60,000 nt of DNA from Membranipora membranacea (GCA_914767715.1 OU612073.1:15750001-15810000); one strand, 5' to 3'; counted from the first letter of the stretch, positions 1 through 11,893 are shown. Notes: a model not told the origin generated them from the letters alone. Numbers and translations are program-made.

Positions 1-1645
1 CAACTTGATGGTATTGTCTGCCTAAAATTAGTATCAAACTGTTCAGGACAAGCCGCTAAATCTGTTGTAAGTCCGATCAAAATTGATCAAGTTATAGACA
101 AAAAACCTTTCCAATGTCGTTACGTCGTCGACAATTAAATGCCTCAGTACCTCAACGCTAATAATCCATATAGTGGCCTGTCTAGGTTTATATTGTTATA
201 CACGTTTTGTTCTTTATCTCTTTCTATAGGAGGATCCAGTCATGAAGTTACATGATGAGATTATGATCATCTGCCATAACCTCCTGAACCACACCACACT
301 GCTACATGGTCATTGCCTTACTATCTCTACACAAGTAGATTCATTCTCATGAGAAGCGTACCAGTAAGGGGACACAGAGAACACTTGGGAATGCCTTCAC
401 CAGTCTTCACCTTTGACCCCATAAAGCTACGATGAGCACTGGGTACCCCTCATATTAAGCGTGAAAATGAAAACCCACCTGTATGAACTCTCCTATGCAT
501 ATAACTTAGGTTCGGGGATAAATTGGGGTGGCTTTGATTGGCTATATATATAGGCTGTAAATAGAAATTGAAAAACTGGTAGAAGTCAAATCGAATGCAT
601 CTGAACTAATTCATATCTTATATAAAATATGGTGACAGCAAGAGACTTACAGGAGGGAAAACTCAGCAAGGCAGTGCTGGATAAATTTCATAGCAGATTT
701 GACGCGAAGTCCTAACAATAATTAGGGCTGAGGGAACTTACACAATATCCTTATCAGTATACCAACCATATAAGTACTCACTTCAGCCAAATTGCAAGTA
801 TGACAAACAATGATAATAAATTAGTTTTTTCCATAAACATATAAATATATTTATATGTTTATGGTTTTTTCTTATCCTTCAAGATACTTCATGGCGCTAA
901 AACAGACTAAAGGGTACTCCCAAATGAAATGACTAGGTATCACTGAACATTTACAATGAATGAATACATTTTATGATTGATTTATATGGACTATGCGTTG
1001 AGAATTGAGAGAGTAGTTACACCAAGGAGTTCTATTCCTCCTTGGTTACACACTGTGAATGTCTGAATTTTTAATTTGTCATGCTGCACTCAATAGCCAT
1101 ACCATCAAAAGGACAACAGTCAATGTCGTGCTAAATAGACTCAATGAAATATGGTCAGTATTTTCATGTAAATTTGGCGATGTAAGGAAAGACACTATCA
1201 TGGCCAGATTTTATACAGGATTACTGGACTATCAACTTAGACTACTCATAAAGTTACCTAGTACCCTCGGCAATTGGAATTTTCGATGAAAGTTAACCAA
1301 GCTGGATCAAATTTAGCAGAATTTGAGAGCTCTTGTATGTAACTTCTCAATTCCTCCTGTCCAGCTGATGACAACTGGTAACCCAGGATGGCTCACCTTG
1401 GTACTAAACTGAAATCTTAATGACCAAACCATATTTTTTAACTCAACTGGAAGTTGGAACACAGCTTTGACCATTTTGCATTGAGGTCCCTTGCTTATAA
1501 TTGCCATACAGACCTATACGCAAATGAATCACCTGATTAATTGGGACAGCCTAACAGCAATCAAAGTGATCACCTCGATGCGGACATTTCACGCCAATAA
1601 ATAGCACTCTGAGAAGCTATAATGGGTAAGAGGAACCGGGGGTCA
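1..1645. other. gene-poor stretch
   Basis: I see no recognisable gene here. The open frames are short (76 aa or fewer) and resemble no family I know. The only structure I can support is the near-perfect palindrome at 833-865, listed separately. Confidence 0.6.
833..865. repeat. palindromic repeat (CATAAACATATAAAT family)
   Basis: A near-perfect palindrome with arms CCATAAACATATAAAT and ATTTATATGTTTATGG. The same arm sequence recurs, more or less degraded, near 25,724-25,765, 27,847-27,872, 41,218-41,249 and 48,823-48,875. It is therefore a dispersed short element, probably a MITE end or solo hairpin, rather than a local chance palindrome. Confidence 0.65.
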
Positions 1646-3913
1646 GTCATGGAGTATGACCATAGATTTAAAAACAGTATAGATAGGACATTGCGCTTCA
1701 ATAACTTTGCATTATGTCCCCACCCGTATCGTCATTGAGCCACCCGCAGTGTCGCGTTACGCATAGCGTAACTGCCAGTGGGTTTATAGTCAGCACTTTT
1801 TGCCCACTAACCATATTGGCCTGGATGGCTGAGCTGTTAGCGCTGTTGTCTTTTGTTCAAGGAGTTGCAAGTTCAAACCATACTGCAGGCTCTTTTTTTC
1901 ATGCTAATAGTTTTAGTTATTTGATATAGCAGGAATACAAGTAGTGCAGTTGATGATAGGTGAATCAGTGACCTTCATGTCCGGTTTTATTAAAAGCTGA
2001 TCTTCAAGCGCACCTTGTTGGATAGATTTTTGTTGACAAACATACTTGTATCTTATATCTTAGTCACCTGAAGAATCAATTTTCTGTAAAATTATGTAGT
2101 ACTTGTACTTGTAATTGAATAATTAACTTGTCATAACAAGCAGTAGCTCACATATATATGACAATTAATTCAAAAGTGCTGCCCCAGGATTTTCAGTTGA
2201 AAGAAGCTATTTCATTGTTGGGCTCTCGGTGCACACGCAGACATGTAACAAATGGTTTCGATGCATTTATTGACATGAGAGCAACCCATCTCCCCTTCCC
2301 TGGAAAAGAATAGCAGTTTATGATGTATAACACCAAATTGATGATGAGTTGTCCTCTCACATAACATGAGAAGACAACTCTTGATAATACCTCATGTGGT
2401 ATATAATCCTCATCCGTTTCCAAGAGGACATAACAGGGAGTACCTTGGCCAAAAAGATAATGCATCAGGCTTGGATAAATTAAGACATCAAACTATTTAA
2501 AAGGAAAACTAACTTTGTTTATTTCAGTGCAACATGGTACAGGAAATATATATTTTAGCAAACTCTTCTGCTTTTAAGGGCGATCAACTTTTTCTTAGCC
2601 CTCTGAAAATTAAATAATGCTCTCTCAGGGCCTTAAATGTTTATTAGCATGGAATTGTCCAGATAAGTTTCAGCCAGACAGTTTCTCAGTGCTACTCTCC
2701 CACAGGTTGTTTATGTTGCGATATCGGCTATCATTATATATGTTCGTTCCATCTCTCGGGCCCATGTTAACGAGTTCGTTCACTGTGCTAATGATCGCCT
2801 CCCACTCTGATTGAAGCACTGTCCTCTCTATATCAAAACACCCGAAGAGAAATATAAGTTCACCAAAATACACCTAACAAGCTAAATGTGGCGATTCTTA
2901 CAATAAAGTAGGACCTTGATGTTTGAGCAGCAACACACATCTTAGATATCCAAGGCATTATTGTTGGATTAACATTTGGCTTTAAGACATTCATATCTCA
3001 AATAGTTATTTATACCAACCTCCGACTGCGCCTGTTTATAGCTATCATTATCCTCATACCCACTGGGCCAAATTGTGGCTGTCCCTTCAATGCCAACGTT
3101 TTTTTTCTGGGAATCTGTGGCACATATTACCAGCCACCTCATCTAGGTAGGGCAAATGAACCTGAAATAATCATAAGTTGCATCTTGTCATATGACTACG
3201 GCAATGGCTATTCTCTTGTTAATTTGAAGAACCTGACCTGACTAGTTCTCTCCTTTGCGCTAGCATGATGATCTGCCACACTCAATGAGTGTGTACAGAC
3301 CAATAATAGGACAGTTATTGTTCTTAACTTCATGAATCTCTAATAGCAGAACATGATACTTGTTGGTCTGTTGAGAACTTAATTCATAACATCAATCAGC
3401 CAAGAACATATTCATATTTACAATTTAGGTTGTTATCAATAAGCTAGTATTGAATAAGTAGAACTTCAGCAGTTACAACTTACCAGTGAATTCTTCTTTC
3501 ATCATTGGGACCCTGTTTACACTTGACACAAAGTAGAGGCAGTTCTAGTTTTGTATGGATGAAAAGAATGTATGTAGAAAGTATTTACTGAAGGAAAGTA
3601 CATGTAGTAGTGCAACAATTAATAAGACATGTCCATCACTTTACTCAACTTTACCTTTAATGATGTAACCTTATCAGAAAGTGTCCAATGAGAGAAGGCT
3701 ATACTGAGTAAAACAACTTCTGAGCCAATCATAATGTTGTAAGAACATGATTGGCTGGAAGGTCGTTTTACTAACAGTCATGTGACACCCAGCCTTATGG
3801 TCTAGATTGCTAAAATTCCTAGATCTGAGGCTAAAGTAGCTATCATATTATTGGATAGACAGGAGCACACAATGTCCTATCTATACTGTTTTTTAAATCT
3901 ATGAGTATGACTG
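1646..3913. repeat. inverted-repeat-bounded segment
   Basis: About 36 bp at 1,659-1,694 (core ATAGATTTAAAAACAGTATA) reappears in inverted orientation at 3,869-3,903, and similarity continues outward into a shared TCAGTCAT. The two copies face each other across about 2.2 kb. I found no clear target-site duplication and no transposase frame, so this could be a decayed DNA transposon or two independent insertions of one small element. No other gene is visible inside apart from the tRNA-like module at 1,817-1,890. Confidence 0.4.
1817..1890 (+). mobile_element. tRNA-derived SINE head (Leu-like)
   Basis: The stretch has a Pol III box A-like TGGCTGAGCTGTTAGCGC and a box B-like AGTTCAAACCA at tRNA spacing. 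The arrangement resembles a tRNA-Leu body. The acceptor stem does not close and box B is imperfect, so I read it as a tRNA-derived SINE or pseudogene rather than a functional tRNA. Confidence 0.45.
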
Positions 3914-5673
3914 AGTAGGTGCAGCTCCCACAGTGTGCTTGTTGATACTGCTATTCAGAGAGAGGCTCACCACATCCTGAATCCAGCCTCAGTGTAAAGA
4001 TTGCGGCAATCAATCTTAGCAGGCGCCCGTCATATCAGCTGGATTGCTACGGAGAATCAACCCTGGTCGCAACCAGGTCTCATTACCTCCACAGCGTATC
4101 AGTAAAATATGCCTGCTATGATCAGAGTTTTGGTTTCGCGTTGCATTTATTTGCCTGCTGTTGTACATGTTCCCTATCTTTGCCAAGATAGGGTACAGCG
4201 GTCGATGAGTGACACATCACAAATCAACCTAATGGGTTTGGGGATTGAGTTATAGTTTAATTTTTTCATCATCTTGTTTAAATAATAGGTTTGGGCGACT
4301 GACATCTTCAATGAAAACTGTCCTTGCAGTCTGAAAACAGAGAGGCCAGACATTCTTACCAAGCCAGGAGAAGACAATACCAGACTCTGTTGGATTGCAG
4401 CAGAATTGCATCCTCCCAAACCCTTAGGAGCCAAGAACATTGACCTCCTCCAGGCTATGATACAGACCAGACCAACCTAGACTGCCCAACAGTCTGTTGC
4501 AAACGTCGGAAGTAAAATTCCTGACATTTGAAACAGATAAGACAGTCCAAGACGAGCCATCAGTTCGCACTGGTACGCATATTCAGTTCATATCAGAGGC
4601 AGTGTGCTGCCAAGCCAATCCATCCACATGAGCACGAAGCATCATGGCTAGCCCAGAGATGGGGGTGAGCAGCGACAACTGCCTAGTAAGTCATCCCCGG
4701 TGCATCACCATGACACCCCCTAAATCTGTTGCCAGGTTCACTGATTTAATCACCTGACTTATGGGTAGACTAGAGTAGTTTGCAGCCAGATCAAACACAG
4801 GTGATGTTGTACCTGTAATTGTCTGGCTCCAAAATACTGGGTGCCTGCATTTTTTAGTTTACATGATGGAATCCAGCTCTCATTTAGACTGGAGGTTGCA
4901 CCCACCTCATGATGTTGTGCAGCAGAGAAGAGAAAATACTGTTTGTTACCATCAATGAGTTCATGGGAGTTCATTGGTACCATCGAGAAGCCTCATTCCG
5001 CTTGATCTACAAGAAAAACAGAACTGTTGATAAAAATTCACAGCACCAGTGCATTTGTTAGACAGAGTAAGGGGTATTGTGACTACTTGAAGGGGGCAGT
5101 GCTAGAGCAAGTTTGCTCCCTCTGTGGCGGCAGAGTGATTTTGGAAGTCGGGCGTCGAGGCACCGCATCCAATACCAAACATTTGCAATATCCCTCCGCC
5201 ACCACACACACAGGGAACAAACTTGTTGTAGACAGTGCTTTGCAATCTAGTATTCTGCTCATCTCAGTCTTGATCTTTAACCTGAACGATGTCATGTCCC
5301 ACATAGATATGATGTGAAGATAAAATATCATACCTGAAGCATGTGAAGAACAGCCAAAACTATCCATCCATCCAACTCAAGGTAGCACTCAGCATTGCAG
5401 CTACCTTTCCCAACCAAGCATGCAGTACAAATGGCAGAACACACACTCCCCCTTCATCACACCGACTCACAAAGGCCTAATGATGACGAAATATTTTAAC
5501 CAATGATCAATCAATTTTCAAGGGGATTTTTATAAATGTACTGGGGATTTCCCTTATCTTAATTCCAAATAGCTGATTGTATCTACTGTATGTTCCCAAT
5601 TCGCTTGTAGAAATTCTCCATTTATCGTATGATTTGTAATTTGAATTCATATTTCAAAGGAGCAATGAAGTGT
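3914..5673. other. no assignable gene
   Basis: Several open frames of 74-96 aa overlap on both strands. One minus-strand frame at about 4,174-4,310 follows a good-looking acceptor (CTGTTTTCAG), and another at 4,759-4,983 follows TTTTTCTTGTAG. None resembles a family I know and no consistent exon chain could be built, so no gene is called. Confidence 0.45.
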
Positions 5674-5682
5674 ACTTACTGT

Positions 5683-7987
5683 GGGTAGGTACGAAAAACC
5701 GAACCACGAACTCACGAACTACGAACCCTCTAAAAACCGAACTCAGGATTATCCTCTCCTGCTTAAATCAATTTGCTCAAAGTTTAAATTGTCAGTAGCC
5801 AATGAAATGTCATGTTTTTGATAAGTGACCAATAATATAACAGACATCAAACTTTGACTTTTAAAAGAGCTCATTGCACCCTAACTAGGTGCACTAGCTC
5901 AAGGTCACTTGATGAAAAATTATGGAGAGCAAGATGGCACAGTTTGGTACACACCAAGTAGATGCCATTGTCAAATTAGTCATCATGAATCCAAATGAAC
6001 TTTTGCATTGGAGAGAGGAATGGTTTGAGTATATATATATTCCTGCAAGTTTGAAAATGATGGAAGTATGTGGAGCTACTACAGAAGGCTGTAATGGAGG
6101 ACACACCACACTTATTTATTAGAAATGGTCACAGTTTAGTAAATTGGAGCCCCTTTGACTCGTCACAGGAGGAGCAGAAGGCTGCTTCCTGAATCATCAC
6201 CTCTCAACAGAGTTAACAAGTATGTACTATGGGTGTTGGCCTATCTTGAAATATTGTTTTGAAAGTTCATGGCTGTTCTTTGGTTTCAAACAAAGCATGA
6301 GGGGGAAAGTAGGACCTCTAATATACATTAAAATTCTTCTATAAAAAATTGAGCTTATTTACTATATATATAACTATAACTGTTAACTGTTAGGTCTTAC
6401 ATACAGCATTTTGTGCTACTCTAAGAGATATCAGATCAGTGTTGCCTCTCTGAAATTTACATTAGCTTGATCAGGCTTCATCAAATTATGAAATGATCCT
6501 ACTAGTATGAAAGTGGTTAGGCAAATACTATATATTAACTGCATATTCTGTAATAACTAACAAAGAAATCTTGTGTTTGTAGATATCCATGCGGGCCCTT
6601 ACTCATTACAACCTCAGCTATTGATTTCTCTGAATCGTACCACAGAATACAAAATTATTTTGGTCCGATGGTCAGACTAACATGCTGTACTATAGCTGTG
6701 TAACGAAGTCAGGTTCAAGCTGTGGTGGCCCGGACTAAACTGATAATGATAATATCCTAGTCTTCTGAAACGGCCTCGTGTAAAACAACTACATAGTAAT
6801 TAAGCTGCAAGTTGGGTCAGGTATGTACCAAAATTAATAGGTGTATTATTCATTTTATCCCAGTCGAGCATGATTGATAATGTAATGTGGTGTGAGCTTC
6901 ACCAGTCACCATCTAGCCATAAAAAAAGCAAATAATATTAACCGGCAATGAAGAAACAGGGAGCTTGCCTCATGCTGCCCTAAAGCTATGAGTAGAGCGC
7001 AGTGAGCAAAAAGTGAGTTTTAGATTTTAACTGATAATATCATGACATATGATATCAAACACTTCTCTTTGAATTTGAATGTGATACTTTCTGTTTTTTT
7101 AGTTACGCAGTACCAGATGTCACAGCACAATCCTAGTGATAGCTGTTATGCAACAGTGATGGCTTGATAGTTAGCTTACTGTCATTAACAACGTACATTG
7201 CCACTACGATTGGATAGGAACGGCTTTATGTCCCCGATGGTCTACCATCACACGTGTATTCACAGCCATGAATGCTCACACTTCAGTATTAATCCACCTG
7301 AGCCATTACTATTCTCTCAGGCCTTTTTTTCCGCCTCTCATTTTGCCGCTTTTTCAGGCACCATAATATACAAATAAGTTCATTGAATACACATGTAAAC
7401 ACCATCAACAGTCTCTTCTCTGAACCATTACCTTTATTTGAATGCGCATATAATAAATGTTATCTGATTGGATCACCTTATCACTCAAACAGTGCAATGA
7501 TCACATAAACAGAGTATTTGCAAGCATCATTTAGTAAGTAAAAGCATCACTGCGTGCATTTGTGCATAATCACTCAATTATCCAGGATCAGTCGCACCAC
7601 CATGGTAATAATCACTAAGTTTGAACTTGGTGGCTCCCAGCTCTCCGGAACCTCTGTCTCAATCTGGAAATCGTTCAGGCCATGATCTAGCCTGGTGTCT
7701 CTTCTAGAACACAATCCCCTTCTTTGTTCAGTCGGGGAAAAACTCCCTGCTCCCCTCCCTGTTCCCTTCTCACTCTCCCTGCTCATATGTCCCAAACTCT
7801 CTGCTTGGATTGGAGTTGTCCTCTACCATTTGCCAAAGTGCAAGAGAGGATAACTGTTCATCAAAGTTTTGTCTTTTTGTTACAAAGAACATCATTGGCC
7901 GAAATTATGTTATCAGACACATTGAAGGTTCGGTTTTTTAAAGGTTCGTAGCTTGTGAGTTCGTGGTTCGGTTTTTCGTACCTACCG
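5683..7987. mobile_element. DNA transposon with about 60-bp TIRs, probably MULE-like, non-autonomous
   Basis: The left end begins GGTAGGTACGAAAAACCG and runs about 60 bp. Its reverse complement forms the right end at about 7,928-7,987 with only a few mismatches and a short indel. The 9-mer ACTTACTGT lies directly outside both ends (5,674-5,682 and 7,988-7,996), which fits a 9-bp target-site duplication. Long TIRs plus 9-bp duplications are typical of Mutator-like elements; hAT elements normally give 8 bp. The 2.2 kb interior contains only short frames (such as 66 aa at 5,922-6,122) and no recognisable transposase, so I infer a non-autonomous copy. Confidence 0.7.
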
Positions 7988-7996
7988 ACTTACTGT

Positions 7997-9250
7997 AGAT
8001 GTTGGAAACAATTAATTGGAAAACCCAGTGGAAAATTTCCAATTTGGATAAAAAGTCTATCGCACAAAATTTGTAGATGAAGCGTTATTCTATTGGAAAG
8101 ACCATGCCCTTGGATAGATTAAGTTCCAGTTTCCACGCGTTCTGGCCGATCCCCATTGTACCGGTGAGCTGGAGGCTCAAACTTCAAACAGGATCATACT
8201 TGACATGTTTCAACTAGAATCGAAAGGTCCCAGAATATCAGTGTACAGACAAGATATAGTTCTTGACTGTCAACGGGACACCATCAGTGATATGTCCAGG
8301 CATCATGAGCGTTGCCTATTACCTCAGAGCAAGAGCGGGACTGCCTCTATCAACTTCAAGTTAACACCTATGATGTATAAAGCGAGGAGTTTTTACTCCT
8401 TGCGTAAAGACTAGGATGATGTACGCTGCTAGTGGGAACCATCTTTCATGCTGTGGGGTCTTACAATGAAACACAGCCAAAATCACCTTCTGACCGCTCA
8501 CGCAGTGAGTGAGCGAGACCTGCTTGGTCCTGGGTGCCCAAACTCTTTCCTTGCATGCTGGAGCCTGGCAGTGATTGAGGGCGGCAGAGCGCACTCCCGC
8601 TAGATTTGGGGTCAGGTTTGCAAAACAAAATTGAGGCATCTGCCATATACCCATTACTAAATCACCAGTAAAAATTTGATGATAAGAATAATAAAAATTC
8701 ATTTTTATAAAGGCTGTACTGGTAGCGACACGGGGAAGAGTATAGTATAGATATTTATTATATCCAACCAATGCATATGTACTATAGATGAGGCATGTGT
8801 AAGTTTCATGCAGTGTAACATTTTAAGTGACCTGATTTAGGAATAAATTTGACCATTAGATTCCAAGCGAGCAATCATTTTTAGGGATATGCTTTGAAAT
8901 GAATCGCTCATTCTAATTGGAAGACTTGGAGAAAGTTTTAAAAGTCTTGCTTGGTCTCAACAAGCTTGGATGGATGGCGAGGCATCAATGAATTGGCATA
9001 GCAATAAACTGCCAGTACGCAAAACTGCTCTCAATTCAACTCCTTTTTTGATTAGTATCTGTCGAACATATAATCATGTGCTATCCAGATGGAGTTTCAC
9101 ACCTTAACATGGGATACCTTCCAATTTTCACATAATTTGCGCCCATGTTTCCATGTTGAAGTGTATGGATGGCTTGCTGATATGCACATGGTAAATGCAT
9201 CATTCTGTAGCGAGCAACAATGACAAATCATATTATCTTCATACTGGTTG
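7997..9250. other. no assignable gene
   Basis: The longest frame is 136 aa on the minus strand (8,361-8,771), overlapped by other frames on both strands and resembling no known family. Nothing repeat-like stands out. The 3' end of the snoRNA host gene may reach into the right edge of this stretch. Confidence 0.4.
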
Positions 9251-9708
9251 TTTATTGAGGTAAATAATATATTAATGCTCACAGTAGAATCATATACAGA
9301 AAATTATCTTCACAAACATGACTCAACTGTCATCAGAGCCCCTGGAATAGCAAGATATTTTAAAGCATGTAGCATGAAAATTCAAAACTCAGGCTTCTGA
9401 AGATCACAACTGACACCAAATGATAATTTCCCTTGTCTTATTTGGAGTCTATGTGAATGTACAACATCAAATTAACCTGACTGCCAAAAAAAAGTTTATA
9501 ATCATCGCAACGCCTGTACCATAGAAAACACTCTATTTAACCTGCTACATCACATCAACTCTTTAACCACAGTCTTCTAGAGATATATCATAGCATCCCA
9601 AACAAGTAGGGTGACAGAAGAGCCTCGACAGAGGAACATCTGCAAAACAAGGGTTACATCTAAGAAGACAACATAATCAGAGATCATCAGACAAGTTGAA
9701 TGGATAAA

Positions 9709-9780
9709 CTGTAATCAGATATAAAGAGTATCTTCTCATGCTTATTTCAGAGTGAGCCGAGTGTTATCACCATGTCAGAC
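9709..9780 (-). ncRNA. box C/D snoRNA, family C copy C1
   Basis: Read on the minus strand: box C ATGGTGA (9767-9773), D' CTGA (9747-9750), a C'-like ATGAGAA, and box D CTGA (9715-9718). The guide before D' is the family C guide with one change (CTCGGCTCACT), which still pairs with 28S GUGAGCUGGG through two G-U wobbles. The predicted methylated base is the A of GUGAGC. It lies in the last intron of the host gene. Box C deviates from RUGAUGA at one position, so expression should be tested. Confidence 0.55.
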
Positions 9781-10085
9781 CAGACAGCTGTTGATTGGTT
9801 ATTACCCAGGACTATAATGCTACTGCATTGTTGTGCATTCCAAGCTGCACAGTTATATACACATGGTGTCAATTTGGGGGCAATGTCATCCGCTACAACA
9901 TTTTTGTGAGAACCGAAACTACTTACCTTGCAATCAGAAACTTTTAGTCCGTTCACACATTAGCCAGCCAACAACCATCATGAATATTTAGGTTTACCAT
10001 AATCAGAGCCTGGAATGAAAGACCGACTATGTCAGGGTTGTACATAAGAGTTAATAAATGACAAAACCAAGTCAACTAGTGGGAA

Positions 10086-10165
10086 ATGTGCCTCAGTTAC
10101 CAAAACCATATCATCAACAGTATCAGAGCGCTGTGGGTATGCATGGTGCATTTCATCATTACACA
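10086..10165 (-). ncRNA. box C/D snoRNA, family A copy A1
   Basis: Minus strand: box C ATGATGA (10153-10159), D' CTGA preceded by guide CCCACAGCGCT, a C' resembling TTGATGATA, and box D CTGA (10093-10096) preceded by a guide ending TTTTGGTAA. Flanks can form a short terminal stem. The D' guide pairs imperfectly with a 28S segment recalled as GGCGCUGCGGG. The D guide target is not recognised. The snoRNA lies in the intron between exons 10298-10213 and 10009-9927. Confidence 0.65.
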
Positions 10166-10212
10166 TAAACATAGATAAAAAGACACAAGAGATTTTTCTT
10201 TTATCAACCTAC

Positions 10213-10298
10213 CTTTCCAAGACATCGAGTTCATGATCTAATCGAGAGAAGACTCCATATTCAGTGGGTTATATTTCCGAGCGAGTTTGACATCAGAC
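10213..10298 (-). ncRNA. snoRNA host exon between A1 and A2
   Basis: The acceptor GTTGTCTTTTAG precedes the exon and the donor GTAGGTTGAT follows it. It is clearly homologous to exon 13618-13507, which sits between A3 and A4. This shows that a snoRNA-exon-snoRNA block was duplicated as a unit. Confidence 0.6.
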
Positions 10299-10374
10299 CT
10301 AAAAGACAACATATTCTGTGAATACAAAATTCCAAATAGGTCTTAAAAATAAGACTATAAATGAGTTGAAAAAA

Positions 10375-10455
10375 TGTGCCTCAGTTACCAAAACCGTATC
10401 ATCAACAGTATCAGCGCGCTGTGGGTATGCATGGTGCATTTCATCATAACACATT
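10375..10455 (-). ncRNA. box C/D snoRNA, family A copy A2
   Basis: Box C ATGATGA (10442-10448), box D CTGA (10382-10385), with D' and C' as in A1. The base directly before D' is G (GCGCG-CTGA) where A1 and A3 have T, a feature shared with A4. A2 therefore corresponds to A4 and A1 to A3 in the duplicated block. Confidence 0.65.
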
Positions 10456-10523
10456 TCAAACATTGACTATTAGAAGTAGTGAATTATAAGGGCTTGCCTA
10501 GACTAAAGCTCAACAGAACCACA

Positions 10524-10563
10524 CTTTTGCAGGCATGTTATAATCAGATCATTTCTCAACATG
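10524..10563 (-). pseudogene. decayed family C snoRNA
   Basis: Only the outer stem (GCATGTT and AACATGC), the terminal CTGATTATAA of box D and a partial ATGAT of box C remain. The guide, D' and C' seen in C1-C4 are deleted. It shares an intron with A2, between exons 10677-10612 and 10298-10213. Confidence 0.45.
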
Positions 10564-10752
10564 CATAAGGAAACCCATCTTTGAATCATTCAGGGCAGCG
10601 GAAACACATACCTCTCCATAAATGGGTAGATCCTTAAAAGTAAGTCATCCAACTGATTCTGCCGTCACAATCTTTCTCTAAAATGAAATTAATGGATTCA
10701 TTTCGGTTTAATCTTATAAAACACATCCACAAAAAGAGAGGTGGGGTGGAAT

Positions 10753-10831
10753 TATGCTTCAGATTATTACCATGTCGTCACAGAAAGTCAGAGAGCTGGG
10801 TTTAAAGTAGCATGGTAGCTCATCATATCAT
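10753..10831 (-). ncRNA. box C/D snoRNA, family B copy B1 (C-register)
   Basis: Minus strand: box C ATGATGA (10820-10826), guide TTTAAACCCAGCTCT, D' CTGA (10788-10791), C' TGTGACGA, box D CTGA (10759-10762). The guide is complementary to GAGCUGGGUUUA, a universally conserved 28S segment near the peptidyl-transferase centre. The fifth nucleotide upstream of D' is G, pairing with the C of GAGC, so the predicted target is the equivalent of yeast 25S C2948. Confidence 0.75.
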
Positions 10832-10887
10832 ATTCCACTTTATCACTCCAATGGCTAATATATTAATGAGAGAGCTAAACTACATAC

Positions 10888-11017
10888 CTCCCGAATTCAA
10901 GCTCCTTGAGTATTTATCATCAATGGACTTGGTACAGAAGTGCCATTGTGTTTGCATGTGAAGGAATTCACTTAGGTATCATGTCAACCAGATCATACAG
11001 AGGATTAGATGACAAAG
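10888..11017 (-). ncRNA. snoRNA host exon type 1, copy a
   Basis: This 130-nt exon has acceptor TTTATGTTTTCAG and donor GTATGTAG. It is almost identical to 11658-11529 and more distantly related to 12281-12180. Type 1 exons always precede a family B snoRNA intron. Confidence 0.6.
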
Positions 11018-11089
11018 CTGAAAACATAAAATACAACTGCTACACATGGTATTAAACATTGACTGCAGACATCACAACGTCTTACAGGA

Positions 11090-11170
11090 ATGTTAATAAT
11101 CAGCTAAAAAAGGTTTTATCCGCTCATGTAATATTCAGAGTGAGCTGAGTGTTATCATCATTTCATAACA
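11090..11170 (-). ncRNA. box C/D snoRNA, family C copy C2
   Basis: Box C ATGATGA (11155-11161) is perfect here. The guide ACACTCAGCTCACT precedes D' CTGA (11135-11138), followed by C' ATGAGCG and box D CTGA (11100-11103). The guide pairs with 28S GUGAGCUGGGU (one G-U wobble), and the fifth nucleotide before D' is T, pairing with the A of GUGAGC. The predicted target is the equivalent of yeast 25S A2946 (snR71; human U29/SNORD29). Confidence 0.75.
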
Positions 11171-11238
11171 TGCATCAAATTAAAAAGTTATAATCATAAA
11201 TCGGTAAGGACAGCAAAAAACAGGCTACAAAAACTCAC

Positions 11239-11310
11239 CATCAAATATATCATAGGAAGCATAGCATCTCATTGATTCTGAAGTAAGCTGCAACTCCTTA
11301 TTATCTCGCT
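11239..11310 (-). ncRNA. snoRNA host exon type 2, copy a
   Basis: This 72-nt exon has acceptor GATATTGTAG and donor GTGAGTTTTT. It is homologous to 11958-11894 and 12884-12810. Type 2 exons always precede a family C snoRNA intron, giving the repeat order exon1-B-exon2-C on the genomic plus axis in reverse. Confidence 0.6.
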
Positions 11311-11391
11311 CTACAATATCAACAACAAGAATAACTTCTTGTCATCTATATAAACACATTCACAACCAGATGAGACCAGGTGGAGTGGAAT

Positions 11392-11472
11392 TATGCTTCA
11401 GATTATTACCATAGCGTCACAGAAAATCAGAATGAGCTGGGTTTAAAGTAGCATGGTAGCTCATCATATCAT
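11392..11472 (-). ncRNA. box C/D snoRNA, family B copy B2 (A-register)
   Basis: Same family as B1: box C ATGATGA (11461-11467), D' CTGA (11427-11430), box D CTGA (11398-11401). The guide-D' junction reads CCCAGCTCATT-CTGA instead of CCCAGCTCT-CTGA. The two extra nucleotides put T at position five, so the predicted methylated base becomes the A of GUGAGC rather than the C two bases downstream. C' is TGACGCT-like and weaker than in B1. Confidence 0.72.
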
Positions 11473-11528
11473 ATTCCACTTTATCACTCCAATGGCTAAT
11501 ATATTTATGAGAGAGCTAAACTACATAC

Positions 11529-11658
11529 CTCCCGAATTCAAGCTCCTTGAGTATTTATCATCAATGGACTTGGTACAGAGGTGCCATTGTGTTTGCATGT
11601 GAAGGAATTCACTTAGGTATCATGTCAACCAGATCATACAGAGGATTAGATGACAAAG
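11529..11658 (-). ncRNA. snoRNA host exon type 1, copy b
   Basis: Same length (130 nt) and splice signals as copy a at 11017-10888, with very few substitutions. This marks a recent tandem duplication with a period of about 640 bp. Confidence 0.6.
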
Positions 11659-11743
11659 CTGAAAACATAAAATACAACTGCTACACATGGTATTAAATAT
11701 TAACAGCAGACATCACAACAACAACAACAACAACGTCTTACAG

Positions 11744-11825
11744 GCATGTTAATAATCAGCTAAAAAAGGTTAATCTGCTCATGTTATATTCAGAGTGAGC
11801 TGAGTGTTATCATTATATCATAACA
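11744..11825 (-). ncRNA. box C/D snoRNA, family C copy C3
   Basis: D' CTGA (11790-11793) with the intact family C guide, C' ATGAGCA, box D CTGA (11756-11759). Box C has decayed to ATGATAA (11808-11814), so this copy may be weakly expressed or dead. An (ACA)n microsatellite at 11,717-11,735 lies just outside. Confidence 0.55.
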
Positions 11826-11893
11826 GGCATCAAATTAAAAAGTTATAATCATAAATCGGTAAGGACAGCAAAAAACAGGCTACGAAAACTCAC

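Noticed and set aside
4174-4983. Minus-strand exons of an unknown gene
   Set aside because: Two frames follow good acceptors, but they cannot be joined (one candidate intron would be 29 nt) and no family is recognised.
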